Origin: Phoronis australis
Lineage: Eukaryota; Phoronida; Phoronidae
Direction: 5' to 3'
Length of the DNA stretch: 64,000 bases
NCBI GenBank assembly: GCA_002633005.1
Contig: NMRA01000373.1
Coordinates: forward strand, 1-64,000
In this document: one piece after another, positions 34,401 to 46,400 of the stretch
Position numbering within the stretch: position 1 is the stretch's first letter
How the letters are laid out: every line of letters begins with the position of its first letter
Position numbers and translations under genes: made by a program
The notes under the pieces: model-generated
Told to the model about the DNA's origin: nothing
Databases searched by the model: none
The model's input: only the letters and a program-made list of their open reading frames with translations

Positions 34401-37400
34401 GGGTAGCCATCTAGGCGAATGGCACTCTGAAACTGCCACTCAGTTGCCGTGGTGTTAGAAGACAAGCCTAAAGAAAAAACAACCACCATTAGCCAACGAA
34501 TTTAAAGTAAGACACGAACTGCAGAACTTCTGATCAGTGGAGATTATTCATCTTGCTCTATCTTTACAATAACCAGAAAGGATTCAGATGCCCAAGCCTA
34601 ACCGACACCTTATTGGATCCCTAAAGAGGCCTGTCCAAATGTTTAAGAATAACATACCCACAACATGACTCTTACAACACACTAACCAGAGGTGTTGCAA
34701 TCTGTTACGTTTGTTCTCTGACTGTGAATGATACCTAAGGGCTCATTTGCACTGCCAGTACTGACCCTATCAAGAGCAAAGCAATACTTAGGAGTTCTAA
34801 ACATTAATTGTTACTGTGAGTGTGTACAAAAATAACCCTAAGTAATCAAATCAGTTCAACGATACCAAAAGTGTAAAAGTGTTACTTGTGGGAACAAAAA
34901 GCTGCCAGATCTCTTGAAAATCATTCCATTGGATTTACTAAATATATTAGGTCCTATTCAAACATTTGCATTTTTCAAAAGTAATTGCCAATCAGCAACT
35001 TTTAATGATTGTTAAGATTAGTACGTGGCACCTTATCAACAAGTTTAGTGTACATTTAACCAAATTTCTACAAAACTGCAGTATTTAACTCAGCAAAAAT
35101 TCCGTATCAAGTGATTTTTGACTTTATACCAATCTGCCACCAATTAAGTAATGTGACCTTATTATTTAAGGAAAATTTATCAAAACATAAATATCATTTA
35201 AGTATTAGAATTGTCTGGTTCATCCTCATTATCACGTTCTTTGGATTCTCGGGTCATTGGCCCTCTTTGTTCTATGATTATTGGTTTAATTGTACCACAT
35301 GATCTCTTTGTCTTGTCGTAACACTGGGCCATATCATCCATAATTCTCTTCAAGTTTCGAGTTTTCAGTCAATTTTTATTTGAATTTTCCCCCACTCTCC
35401 ATCATTTCACCTCTGAAATGTTATCGTAATTTTTTCCTGATGCATTGTAGATTTTAAACATGCCACATAGTTGTTTGATTTTGGGCTTAACGTCCGTTGG
35501 CTGGGTGCCGACCTTATTTCGCCTGCGGTAACCGCCCAGGGCTTGTCCTATCAGGGCTTCCATATTTCATTTCATTTTCCAAGTCTATCCTCCAGACTTA
35601 CCCTTCCATTCAGTTGGTCCTCATTCAAGTACAGTATTCCACTGTTTCCACGATGATGGCACATTTAATGCTTATTCCTTAACTTCCACATCAAACGCCT
35701 TCTCACCAACCACCCCACGGTCTTCCTTTGGACCCACAGGGGTGGTTTCTGGAAAGACACTTTACAGCTTTATCGCCCTGACCTCATCCATTTTAATCCT
35801 TCAGGCATCCGCAAGCAAGCTCTCAGTGTCTGTTTCACTTTCGGCCACCTGCACCTCCGCCACCTGGGTCTCCTTTCATAACTGCCCCCTACCACATTCC
35901 TCACTATTTAATTCCTTGTATAATTTCAGTATGCCAGTTATTGTCTTGCTGCCCCATTCACCGGTCCCCTTTCACATCTGCTTCTTCCATTAATTTTATA
36001 CGTTATTACTTTCAGTTACGACTCAGTCAGGTAACACATTGAATGTTTACTTCAGTTTACATGTTGTTTACTCCATCCATGCAGTGGTCCCTGTACACAG
36101 GCTACTCTATCTGGTAACATCTTGGGTGTTCACTTCAGTTTACACTTCGTCAGTCGTCCTCACTTGGACTACTCCATCTGCAGGTAACACCTTGGGTGTT
36201 TACTTCAGTTTACGATTCTTTTTCATTTTATTCATTGGTTCCCGTTTCTACACGTGTCTGACAGTTCAAGTTTCTATAAGATTATAACTTAGTTCTTTAT
36301 TCTAAGTGCACCTTGGGTGTCTACTTCATCTTACAGTCTCCACTACTTTTGCCAGTTTATTCATAGGTCCCCGTTTAACTATGAGTTTGACTATTCAGGT
36401 TTCTATAATTTAATCCTTAGTTCTTATTGTTCAGTGAAATTCCATCTTAATTCACCTCTCCAGTTTCTTCTGTTTACCTCTTACAGCCCAGCCATTCCAT
36501 TGCTGGCCTGTTGTTTCATTGTTAAATTTCTGCTTCCTTTACTCTTCCCTTTCAGCATGCCATTCGCCAATCAACCAGAAAACTTCCTCGCCATACCAGA
36601 TTTGTCGACCATCTCCACAAGTGCCACCTGTCCACCCACCGTCATCCACGGTCCTCTCTCACTTCAGACCTCCTCAGGCAATTATGGGTAAATTCGACGC
36701 TTCGCGACGCCCTATCGGACTTACTTACCTCAGCCTTTGGAGACCTCAACGCAGCCAACCATCATTAACGCGGCGACTCCTTCAACTGTTCACCAGACTA
36801 CACTTACGCCAACCATCCTCACTTCTACATACATGTACATCACCAACTATGTCTTCATCGCCTACGGACATACCCCCATCACTAGAGCACCATCAACCAT
36901 CCATCACAGGTAACCTCGACACATCCGTCCATACCTCTCTGGCTTTGGGCATCAACTTGGATGCCAAAACCAAAAACCTCATATGGACGGACCAATATAT
37001 CATATTTAGTCACCTTCTTAATCCGGTTTCATCTCCGCAGCTCCAGCTCACTATTGTTAACCAACAACCAGTTTTTTCCCCAACCCCCAAATCTCGCTCC
37101 ATCAAAAACACCAACTTGAGTTCCACAGCACCTCATTACGTTCAAACTTTGCTCCTCCGAGCATCGCCGGTTGCCCCATCAACCATTCAAACTTACCGCC
37201 GTGTCTTTTCGCATTTCTTCCAATACCATTTATCATCAGCATGCCCCTTGCCTGTGTTTCCTGTCTCCACATCTACCTTTTAGTTCTTACATTGCACATT
37301 AGCACATCTCTTCTCGTCTGGCTTAACTGCATCCACCATCTCTACCTATGTCTCCGCCAGAGCGTTTCATTGAATTGGACTCCATGTCCGACTCTGACTT

Positions 37401-40400
37401 TCTCCTTTCTGGTCAAGAACATTATGAAGGGCGTGTCCAATTCTCAGCCATCCGTGGACACCGGTCTCCTAATAAAAACACACATTCTTCACCGCCTTCC
37501 CAAAGCCTTACCCTCTGCTCTCGACTCTCACTTCCACACATCTCTCTGCCCTGCCATGTTTTCCACGGCCTTTCACGCCTTCCTTCGTGTTAGTGAATTC
37601 ATTGTCGCCACCTCTGCCTCACCACCCCTCTCTGTCCTCCAGGTATCTGACGTCTCAGTCACCTCTACATCCATGTCTCTCACTATCTCCTGCTACAAAC
37701 ATCATGACTACACTCATACCATTCTCGTTATTCCTCGTTCTTTTGGTAACCATTGCGCTATGGCAACCCTTCAGCACTACCTCAATCTCTCCACAGTCCT
37801 CGGGACACCTCCTCCAACTCACCAATGGTTCCCCCATAACTCGCTCTTACTTCATTCGCCATCTTAACTTGGTACTCGAGTGCGTCGGTCTTGATCCTAA
37901 CCACTATAAATCTTATAGTTTCGGTATTGGCACAGCCACCTCTGCTGCGACCATCCAAATTCCCGACTCCACCATTCAGCGTATGGGTTGCTGGAAGTCC
38001 GACTCTCTCAAGACCTACATTCGTCTCCCATCCTTACACTTCCCCGCTACTAATGTTCCCACTCACTCGATCATTACCATAATCATTCGCCACCAATGAA
38101 CAGCTGTATTGCCAGGGCTTCAGTAACCTCCTCACTGTTTCTCCACAACAGACCAACTGTATTGCCAGTGCCATGTCTCACTCACCAACCCCCTTTCAAG
38201 AAAGGGGCAACTGTATTGCCAGTGTTCTATTCACTACCACGCATCTTCATCTCGGGGTTGCTGTCGGCAGTGTCTTCCACGGCTATAAGCAATACTGTAT
38301 AGATTGTGTCCATTTCACTCACCCACATTTTTCACCCTAGAGCGCCTGTATTGCTAATGTCCCGATTCACTCACTCTGACTACATTTTCGTTGTTGCGCC
38401 TTCACCACAACCTTTTTGGAGTCCTCCCTACCAGGCACTCTTTCGAGTCCTTTTCAATTGTCTTCCGCGGCTATAAGCAATACTGTATAGCTTGTGTCCT
38501 TTTCACTCACCCCCCATTTTTCACCCTAGAGCGCCTGTATTGTTAGTGTCCCGATTCACTCACTCTGACTACATTTTCGTTGTTGCGCCTTCACCACTAA
38601 CCTTTTTGGAGTCCTCCCTACCGGGCACTCTTTCCAGTCCTTTTCAATTGTTGTTGGTTTACCTCGTGCCCCATCACAGGTTATTCTCTAATTAGCATTT
38701 TTTGCCACAAGTTATAGATTTAGATTTAACAGTACTTCCAGTTGCCGTTATACTTATCTATGAGTCACTGTTTCTGTTTACACATACCTGTGTATACAGC
38801 ATACTTTTTGGCGGTTATGTATATTACCTTATGTATGTTCCTTGGTTATTATCTATTCATATTAACTTTATATTCCTCTCAGGTTTCAGTTACTATAATT
38901 TTGACATCTTGTTGGGTTGCTATATAATTTTTGTTATTGTCATGCTGACCAGTTGTTCCACTCAATGTTAAGTCTTTTTTCTTATTTTCGTCACTATTTT
39001 AAACCCTTTGACTCATGCTACTTTTTGTCAGCCTCCCTCACTTTCCCTTGGGTGGGCGGATGCATCCTTCTGCTGCATCTGTGGCAGATTGTCACGCACC
39101 TTTACAGCTCAACGTTTTATTATACAACTTTTGTAATTATCCATATCTGTAGTAGTTAAGTTTGTCATAATATGTATGACCTTTTATCTCACCCTGATCA
39201 GGTGTTGTTTCATTGTAAACTAGCTTTGGTATCACTTTGCAGTTAGCGCAATGTAAAAATGGTAAATTCATAACATGAACAAGTTTTGTATGGTACAATT
39301 AATGTTCAAGATAAAATCTCAAAAACTTTTCACAGTTTTCCAAATTGTCGTTTCATTTTTGTTTTATGCAGCTTAATTATTTTTTTCACGAACATCATCA
39401 AACCTATTTTTGATAGCCCCTCATACAAAAGTGGAACATTTTAAAAACAAATCACTTTCTAAAACCACTTTGGAAACAGAGTGCAAAGAATAGTAGCTGA
39501 AAGTTTCATGTTAATCCGATCAGCCATTTCTGAGATACAGTGTTGCAAGGTTGGCCAAAATTGGAATTCTTCTAGGGTCCTACATAACCTTAAAGACACA
39601 CCAGGAGAGACTGTCTTGAAATTTTCTCAGATGGTGATTATTGCTAAAAACCACAAGACTAGTGTAAAATGTTCAAATGTGAATTTTAAAATATATTTCC
39701 AACAGCCACTTCCTGGAATACCACAATACCCTCTGAGCCTGTGGTATTTACCCACAATGCTCCTCTGAGCCTGTGGTATTTACCCACAGTGCTCCTCTGA
39801 GCCTGTGGTATTTACCCACAATGCTGCATGTCTGTATACCAGTTGCCCCAAAGTTGTAGACTGCTGCTGTATTTATCACTATTTTACATTGAGCATCAGT
39901 TTGCCATTCATCATTTTCATGTTACTGAAGTTTTATTTGCATAACGAGTTGTAATGTAGACATAAACATTTTTGAGAAGCTGATTGTGAGGCACGATAAA
40001 TCATTGTTTACTAATCAGACTTAGATCTGGCGTGCGTTAACTGAATTTGGAATTTGGAATCAAAATCTAAGGTCATTTCACACACCTCTGCTAGTTATGA
40101 ATACCTGAGGAGTTCACGTGCAGCCACCCTGTTCTGTACAGACTTTTGTCCTCGGCCACCAGGTTGTAACCTGGACGACACTCATTGACAATATTGGACA
40201 TGACGCTTGGAACGATACACGAATCTAAAAGATAAGAATAATTCTGTAAAAGTCTAGTATTAGACAACGATAATTCCAATTTCCCACTGTTTTATCTAAA
40301 AGAGCTCAAATTAGAACAACTACGCCTCATATAACACACATCGAGTGAACTAACTTTAGTACACTGTTGAATGGCTGATGGTATTTTGAAAAAGATATGA

Positions 40401-43400
40401 ATTGACAAACAGTAATTTATCCTCAAAACTATACATGCATGCACCCTGAGAAGTATTATTGATCACAATTGCACCACATCTAACCATAATGCTCTAATAA
40501 CAAAATATGAAATTACTCAATATGTACTTCTCATTATTCTGCCTGAAGATGCAATAGTTCTCAATTCGCCATTAATAAACAATTATGAAATTGCACTACT
40601 TATTACATTCCGATGAGAAAACACGATGATTCCCTTCAGGATGCTATTTTTCATGTTAAATAGACTAACCTGATTTAATCCTTAGCTGCCTGAGTCTGGC
40701 CACACCCATTACGTAGCCATTCATGTCAGCAGCAAACTGCCCCTGAATTGTGTCGCCATTGTAATAAGTTGTTCGGTAAAGACCTGGCAACACCGTCAAC
40801 TCCATCCACTGCCAGAAGTTGTCAAAATAAGTTACCTGAAATGTAATATTGAGGTTATGTAGGACCTTATCGACAACTTTTAAATTTAAAATAATTTTGT
40901 ACAGACTAATGACTGAGCACCATAACAGTGGCACCTTCGTGAGGTGACGCAGTCATCCCCACTAAGTAAGTGTTTCACAGGAATGCACAGTATGGGCAAA
41001 TTTTTCTGTCACGACATATTTTGTAGGTTGCGGTCATGCAGAAGAAAAACGAGCCATTTCAAAAGTGACTGCTTCCCCACTGATTATGATAGATGACTTT
41101 CACGATTGAAACAAAGGATGTTTTGGGTGAAACTGTTGCCAGTCAACCAATGGACTGGGTGATTTGAACTTAATGTCTTTACTGTTTCCTGCATTTGTTT
41201 ATATAGAAAATTATCGACGACAACTCTGATATCTTACTCAGGGATATACTTAGCAACTCGCCCAGTCGCCAATACGAGTAAAAATGGAGCTGGGCGAGTA
41301 GAAGTTGACTTGCCGGTTGCCCAGGTGGCGAGCGATTTTCCAAAGTGGAAAAGCACTATCTGTTCGATGCCGTGCATCATTTTTGTCATTGATTGTTGTA
41401 TTTCATTTACTTGTTACGCTGTTTATTTTCTTTATAGGTAGCTGAACATCTTTTGCCACTGTGATTGGGTTTCTTTTATTAAGCTGGTTCTTTCCAGTGG
41501 CTATAATAGCATTTGCATAGTCGAATAATAGCTTGACCGGCTAGCTATTGTTACATATTAGCCTCTGTATGTTACGCAGGTTTTGGTGACTAGCGTTTCA
41601 CGAGTTTACCGGCATATACTATATAGCGAGTCACTCTCATTTTACATATTCAAATTCAGTTTTCAAAAAACGTCTTTTCTCAATATGTAAAAACCAAACT
41701 GCAGCTTTGTTTTATACCTCCGAAAGAAAGTAAACACTAGTAATACATGCATGTCGTTTTGTGACAGACATAGTTTTCCCACATACATGGAAAGTATTGG
41801 GGAGCAAACTCGAATTACCCAATGGAAACTCGCATAGAGTCAGGAATTATTTCAAGGTTTTTCCTTTCATGAAAATTTGGTGAGTATTACACGAACTGTT
41901 CCCACACATCCGAACAAAAACTGGAGGGAATTTGCACTCAGAGTTAGAGTGGATCTTTAATGACCTTGATGACAATCATATAGCAGGTCAGACCCAGTAA
42001 ACTCGTGGATACTTTTTTCAACAAGTAATTTCCCCCTTCTCACATTAAAAACTTGTCTACTCGAATGCACGTGTCAGTCAGAGAGCAGTGATTCAACTTT
42101 CACGTCGACAACTAGTCTTGCGCTCTAGAGCCTTTCAATGGCGGTCGTAAACAACACTAATGCAGTATGTAAGAACTCCATTTTGCAACATGAAAATTCT
42201 GAATATTTAACACTGAATTTAAGAACATACCGTATTCGCCGTAATAACCGCCCAGGGCGCTTAGAAAAGTTCGTTTCAGGGGGGGCGCTTATTATTACCC
42301 AAGGCTGTTGAAACCCCGTCTCCGAAACGGGTGAAATCGGAAGCTAAGATTCATCATATTTACGCTCTGTGATGTATCTGTAATCTATGAAAAGACTTTC
42401 TACGAAACCGTGGTGCATTGCTATCAAACTTTGCTCCTAAATTACGATCATTTTACAGAAAATTGTGCTGAAATCCCAGGGTGAAAACTCGCCGACTGCC
42501 TGCCTCGCAATCGTCGATATGGCGACTTGAATGCTTGAATAAAAATACAGTTTCGACTCAAGCAAATTAACTGAAATCCTCCTTAAGTTTTCCAAGTAGC
42601 GTCCCTAAGATTTTTAAGTTCCCGTGGAGTCAGGATCACGGCAGGTTTGAGTACAAATCTGAGCTTAGCCTAGTAAATCGTGCCATCTACATGACTTCGG
42701 GCAACACGAGAACAATGTCTGGACGAACACACATGTTGTTGTCACGTGACGTTTGTGTTGAAGTTGTCTGCGTTTGTGAGTAAGCGAGCTCGTGCGTGTC
42801 ACTAGAGTTCATTTGCCAGTCAGAGCAGATACTGTCTTTTGGCCAGAACCACGCAATCTAAAGAACTAGATGTGCATTGTATCTAAACAAATGTCCACAA
42901 GCAGTAGGCCTAAACCAGAGCGTGTTTCATTCAGCAATTGCCGGTCTCATGTCGCTAAAAACGTTCAACATTTGTCTCGGTAAGGCCATATTAGTCGCCG
43001 TGTTCCTGGATGCGGCATACGTGACTATCTGACAGTTATTGTTTGGTGTAAGGGTGTGTAAGCATTCACTGTCAGTGGTCATTTTATCGGATATTTGGCT
43101 TAAAAAACCAATTATGGTTAATCAAACAATTCATCTTAAAAATAACGTAAACATTTTTTATAGTATTAGAAATTGTCGGAAATTAGTGCCAATATTCATT
43201 TCTTATCGATGCTATGCAACCCGTTTCATGAATGGATGGTTCCCAACTAATGTCTTTGATGACAGGTTCATGTATGTAGCACGCGCTTCCTGGCCACGTG
43301 CTTTTAACACTGACCAAGCTTTTTATCAGTCTTCGATTCGCCGTTTTCACGTGTAGGCCTACAAAGAAATTTGGATTCCTGTTGAAAGCGGGAAATATCT

Positions 43401-46400
43401 ACAAAGCAATCCCATAGACAAGTACACTATACTTCTGTTCTGAAAGGCCAGACCATTGGTCCTTGCAATATCAGCAGAACTTTTGTGTTCGTTTTGAGGC
43501 ATGGCGGAAGTTTGAAGTGTAGTCACGGCTAAATACTGACATAGCGGCGAGGCTTGTGGTCTACAAATTCTGCGCACAATGATTTTTTTCAGGACTGTCG
43601 GATATTATTGATAAATTAAAGACATTACTGTAGAATTTTAGGACTGTAGGTAAGGCATTTTTCGCACGTACACGTTCATGGACTGGGCCCTTATTTTACC
43701 AAAGTCTGAATACGCATGGGGGGCGCTTATAGGGGCATGGGCGGTTATTACGGTGAATACGGTAATCTAAACATTTTCTCAATGATCTAAAAAATCAATT
43801 TCGGTACGTAAAAATGCCGGGTACATTTTGCAACCTGGCATTTATGAATGCGAGCTGGATTTTGAAAATCCAACCTGGGATTTTGGCCACTGGTCACAAA
43901 ATGGGACATGGCAATTTTCATCATGTCGAGCCCTGACGGGTATGCCTATACGTAGTTAACTAATAATCGTCACCTCATCGTAGGATTTACATCAACATGT
44001 AGAGCTACCAGACTGGCAAGGGTGCCTGCAAAATGTGGTAGTCAACCGACACTCACCTTCTTTGTTGCAGCCGTTTAAGCTTAAGTGAAAAACAATCAAA
44101 TAAACGTCATTTTCTAGCATAATTCGCCGTCTTTTTTAACAAAGAAAAGTGTGTCGTCCGTTTCAAAGACAGCACACTAGTGACCAGAGACATAATGCTC
44201 GTGACACGGCACACGCGCCATTTCCTAAAATTTTGTGACGTCTTTTGCTAGATGATAACAGCTTCGCAGCACCCAGGTTTGTACTAAAATTCGGTTGGTT
44301 GGTTTTAAAATACTAAAAACTTGTAACGAAATGAAACAAGTTCTGATAATTTGTTGTGACATGTACCCAACCTTGTGCCGGCAGCGAAGAACAGTTGATA
44401 ACAGAACAGGGGAAAAGAAACTGGTAAAGTTCAGGTGACATAATCATCAAAAGCCAACTCAAGAGAACGCATCACAATTTTAGCAGCAGCTGATCAACGA
44501 CCACTAACTGTTTCAACACCGATAAATAAGTTAGTTTAGGCCTGTTCAAGGATGAGAGCAGTTTTAATGACACTGATTTTGAATCAGATTTTATTTGTCC
44601 ATTTTTTGCACGTATCGGCGCAAACCTGTATATTTAGTAGGCCTATTTCTGCTTTGGGCCAAGACTCGGGCAACCCGGCGATGGTTAAGGCCTATGCGAT
44701 GACCATGACCTTAGAAGTAAGATCATACCTTTTTCAAAGAGTTCGAACTATCAGGAGCCAAACAAAAAGGCATGGTGAACCTTTTACAGCACTGTGGCTA
44801 ACACTAAAAATTACTGATACAATGATAAAATACGATATAAATTTCACAAGTAATGAACATGAAAAGCATCCGATACCACAAAGGCACATCACTGACACAC
44901 CAACCAATCAGCGATCGCTGTAGGGATTCCAGTGTTTTGACCTTTGTTTGGCACGCAAGTTGGGCAAATGTGAGTTTTATTTGTATGTTGGAACCGATTA
45001 ACTGCAACATGGTTTTAACAACAGTGCCCTTTTAAAGTAGCTTGGATTTCAGAGATATTTTCTTCTAGCTTCAAAATACCATCCTCAGATTCAGTGCTAT
45101 AAACAGTAGAAGATTCTGGAACAACATAAGTCAAAATATAAAGTATTTCTTTGTCCCGATTGAAAGCTCGACCATCATAAACAATTCCCATCATGTCAGG
45201 AAACTCAGAAAATGTGTTGATGACTGACTTATATAATGCTGCTTTCACAAAGACCACCACGATTCCTGAATATCTATCATATCATGCCCTTTTAGCTTTG
45301 GAATTTTCAAATGCACCAAAGCCGTCAAATGCATGTTTAAACTGGCCGTTTTCTTTTGCCCAGATTTCTCTGATTCCTATTATATCACTTTCCATCAGCT
45401 CGTCCATCAGCTTGTGGATACATGTATGTGGACTATCTACTTCAACTTAGGTTCAAGAACCTGTGAGTTCTATGTTGATATTCTAAGGCCTCAACCGAAA
45501 ACATGCATTATCGCAGCAAAACTTTAACAAACAGATACGACAAACTTGGTTACCATTGAACACTTTTGTACAAAACAGAAGAAAGTTTACTGATGTGTCA
45601 AAAACCTGACACAGTGTTAACACTGAAGTCAGACTTACAGTCTTACACTCCACAAAAATATCAATTTCTGAAAAATAATTTAACCTCACTAGCAAAAGTG
45701 CAAAGTCTCCGAGATAAATAGTTACTTAAAACTTGCGTGACATAGTTATTTTTGTGATACGCTCATAAACTACTTTTCAGTATTTTTGTTAAGTGGGAGC
45801 ACAAAACTAAATTTCCGTCTTCATGCTTAAAGGCACTTTTCATCAAGCAGGCCCCTGGAGAGATACAACATGTAACAGAGACAGCAGAACATTGTGACAA
45901 CCAACCTTAGTCATGGGAAATGGTAGCCGAGCCTTGTCCCCAGGAGGCACGTTGTCATGCAGACCCTGAACAAAGACTCTGTTCATATTCTCGTGCATGC
46001 CGTACATCCAGGGGTCCCTGTTGGAGTAGGCACACACAGATAGTAGCATCATGAACAAGATGTAGAAGACGATCTCACGAACGATGGCCTGCATTTTGAT
46101 CTCTTTCAACCTGCCATGGGTGAATAGATATTAAATGCATGGAAGGATGCTGAATGGAGAGAAGATGAACAGAGGGATGACTGGCTGGTTTGACGAATGA
46201 ACAGAGGGATGACTGGTTGGACGAATGAACAGAGGGATGACTGGCTGATTGAACGAATGAACAGAGGAATGATTGGCTGGTTGGAGGAATGACCAGAGCT
46301 AAGATGGTTGGACGATTGCTTTCATGAAGAAAACAGCGAAAACTAACTTAAGGATATAATGTAATTTAAATTAACATTCGAATCCAAAAATTAGTTTTTG

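Larger units (their letters stand above)
35350..39170 (+). mobile_element. Decayed tyrosine-recombinase element (DIRS/Ngaro- or Crypton-type)
   Basis: The plus strand, in C/T-rich sequence unlike its surroundings, encodes a broken tyrosine recombinase across at least three frames. The N-terminal core-binding part reads APSTIQTYRRVFSHFFQYHL (about 37170-37230), then FSSGLTASTISTYVSARAF (about 37310). The middle reads FLVKNIMKGVSNSQPSVDTG and HILHRLPKALPSAL. The catalytic part reads FSTAFHAFLRVSEFIVATS with the box I Arg (37560), then PITRSYFIRHLNLVLE (37840), YSFGIGTATSAATIQI and QRMGCWKSDSLKTYIR (37915-38030). The HxxR box is mutated to YxxG, but the W and the Tyr of YIR remain. No reverse transcriptase was found, so this is a truncated retroelement or a Crypton. 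Borders are estimated from composition. It is not active. Confidence 0.75.

Noticed and set aside
43039-43356. 105-codon plus-strand ORF
   Set aside because: It lies inside a non-autonomous inverted-repeat element and shows no transposase motif or family resemblance.
44552-44923. 123-codon plus-strand ORF with a hydrophobic start
   Set aside because: The start looks like a signal peptide, but the rest has no family resemblance, it is in a repeat-rich intron on the opposite strand, and there is no splice or promoter support.
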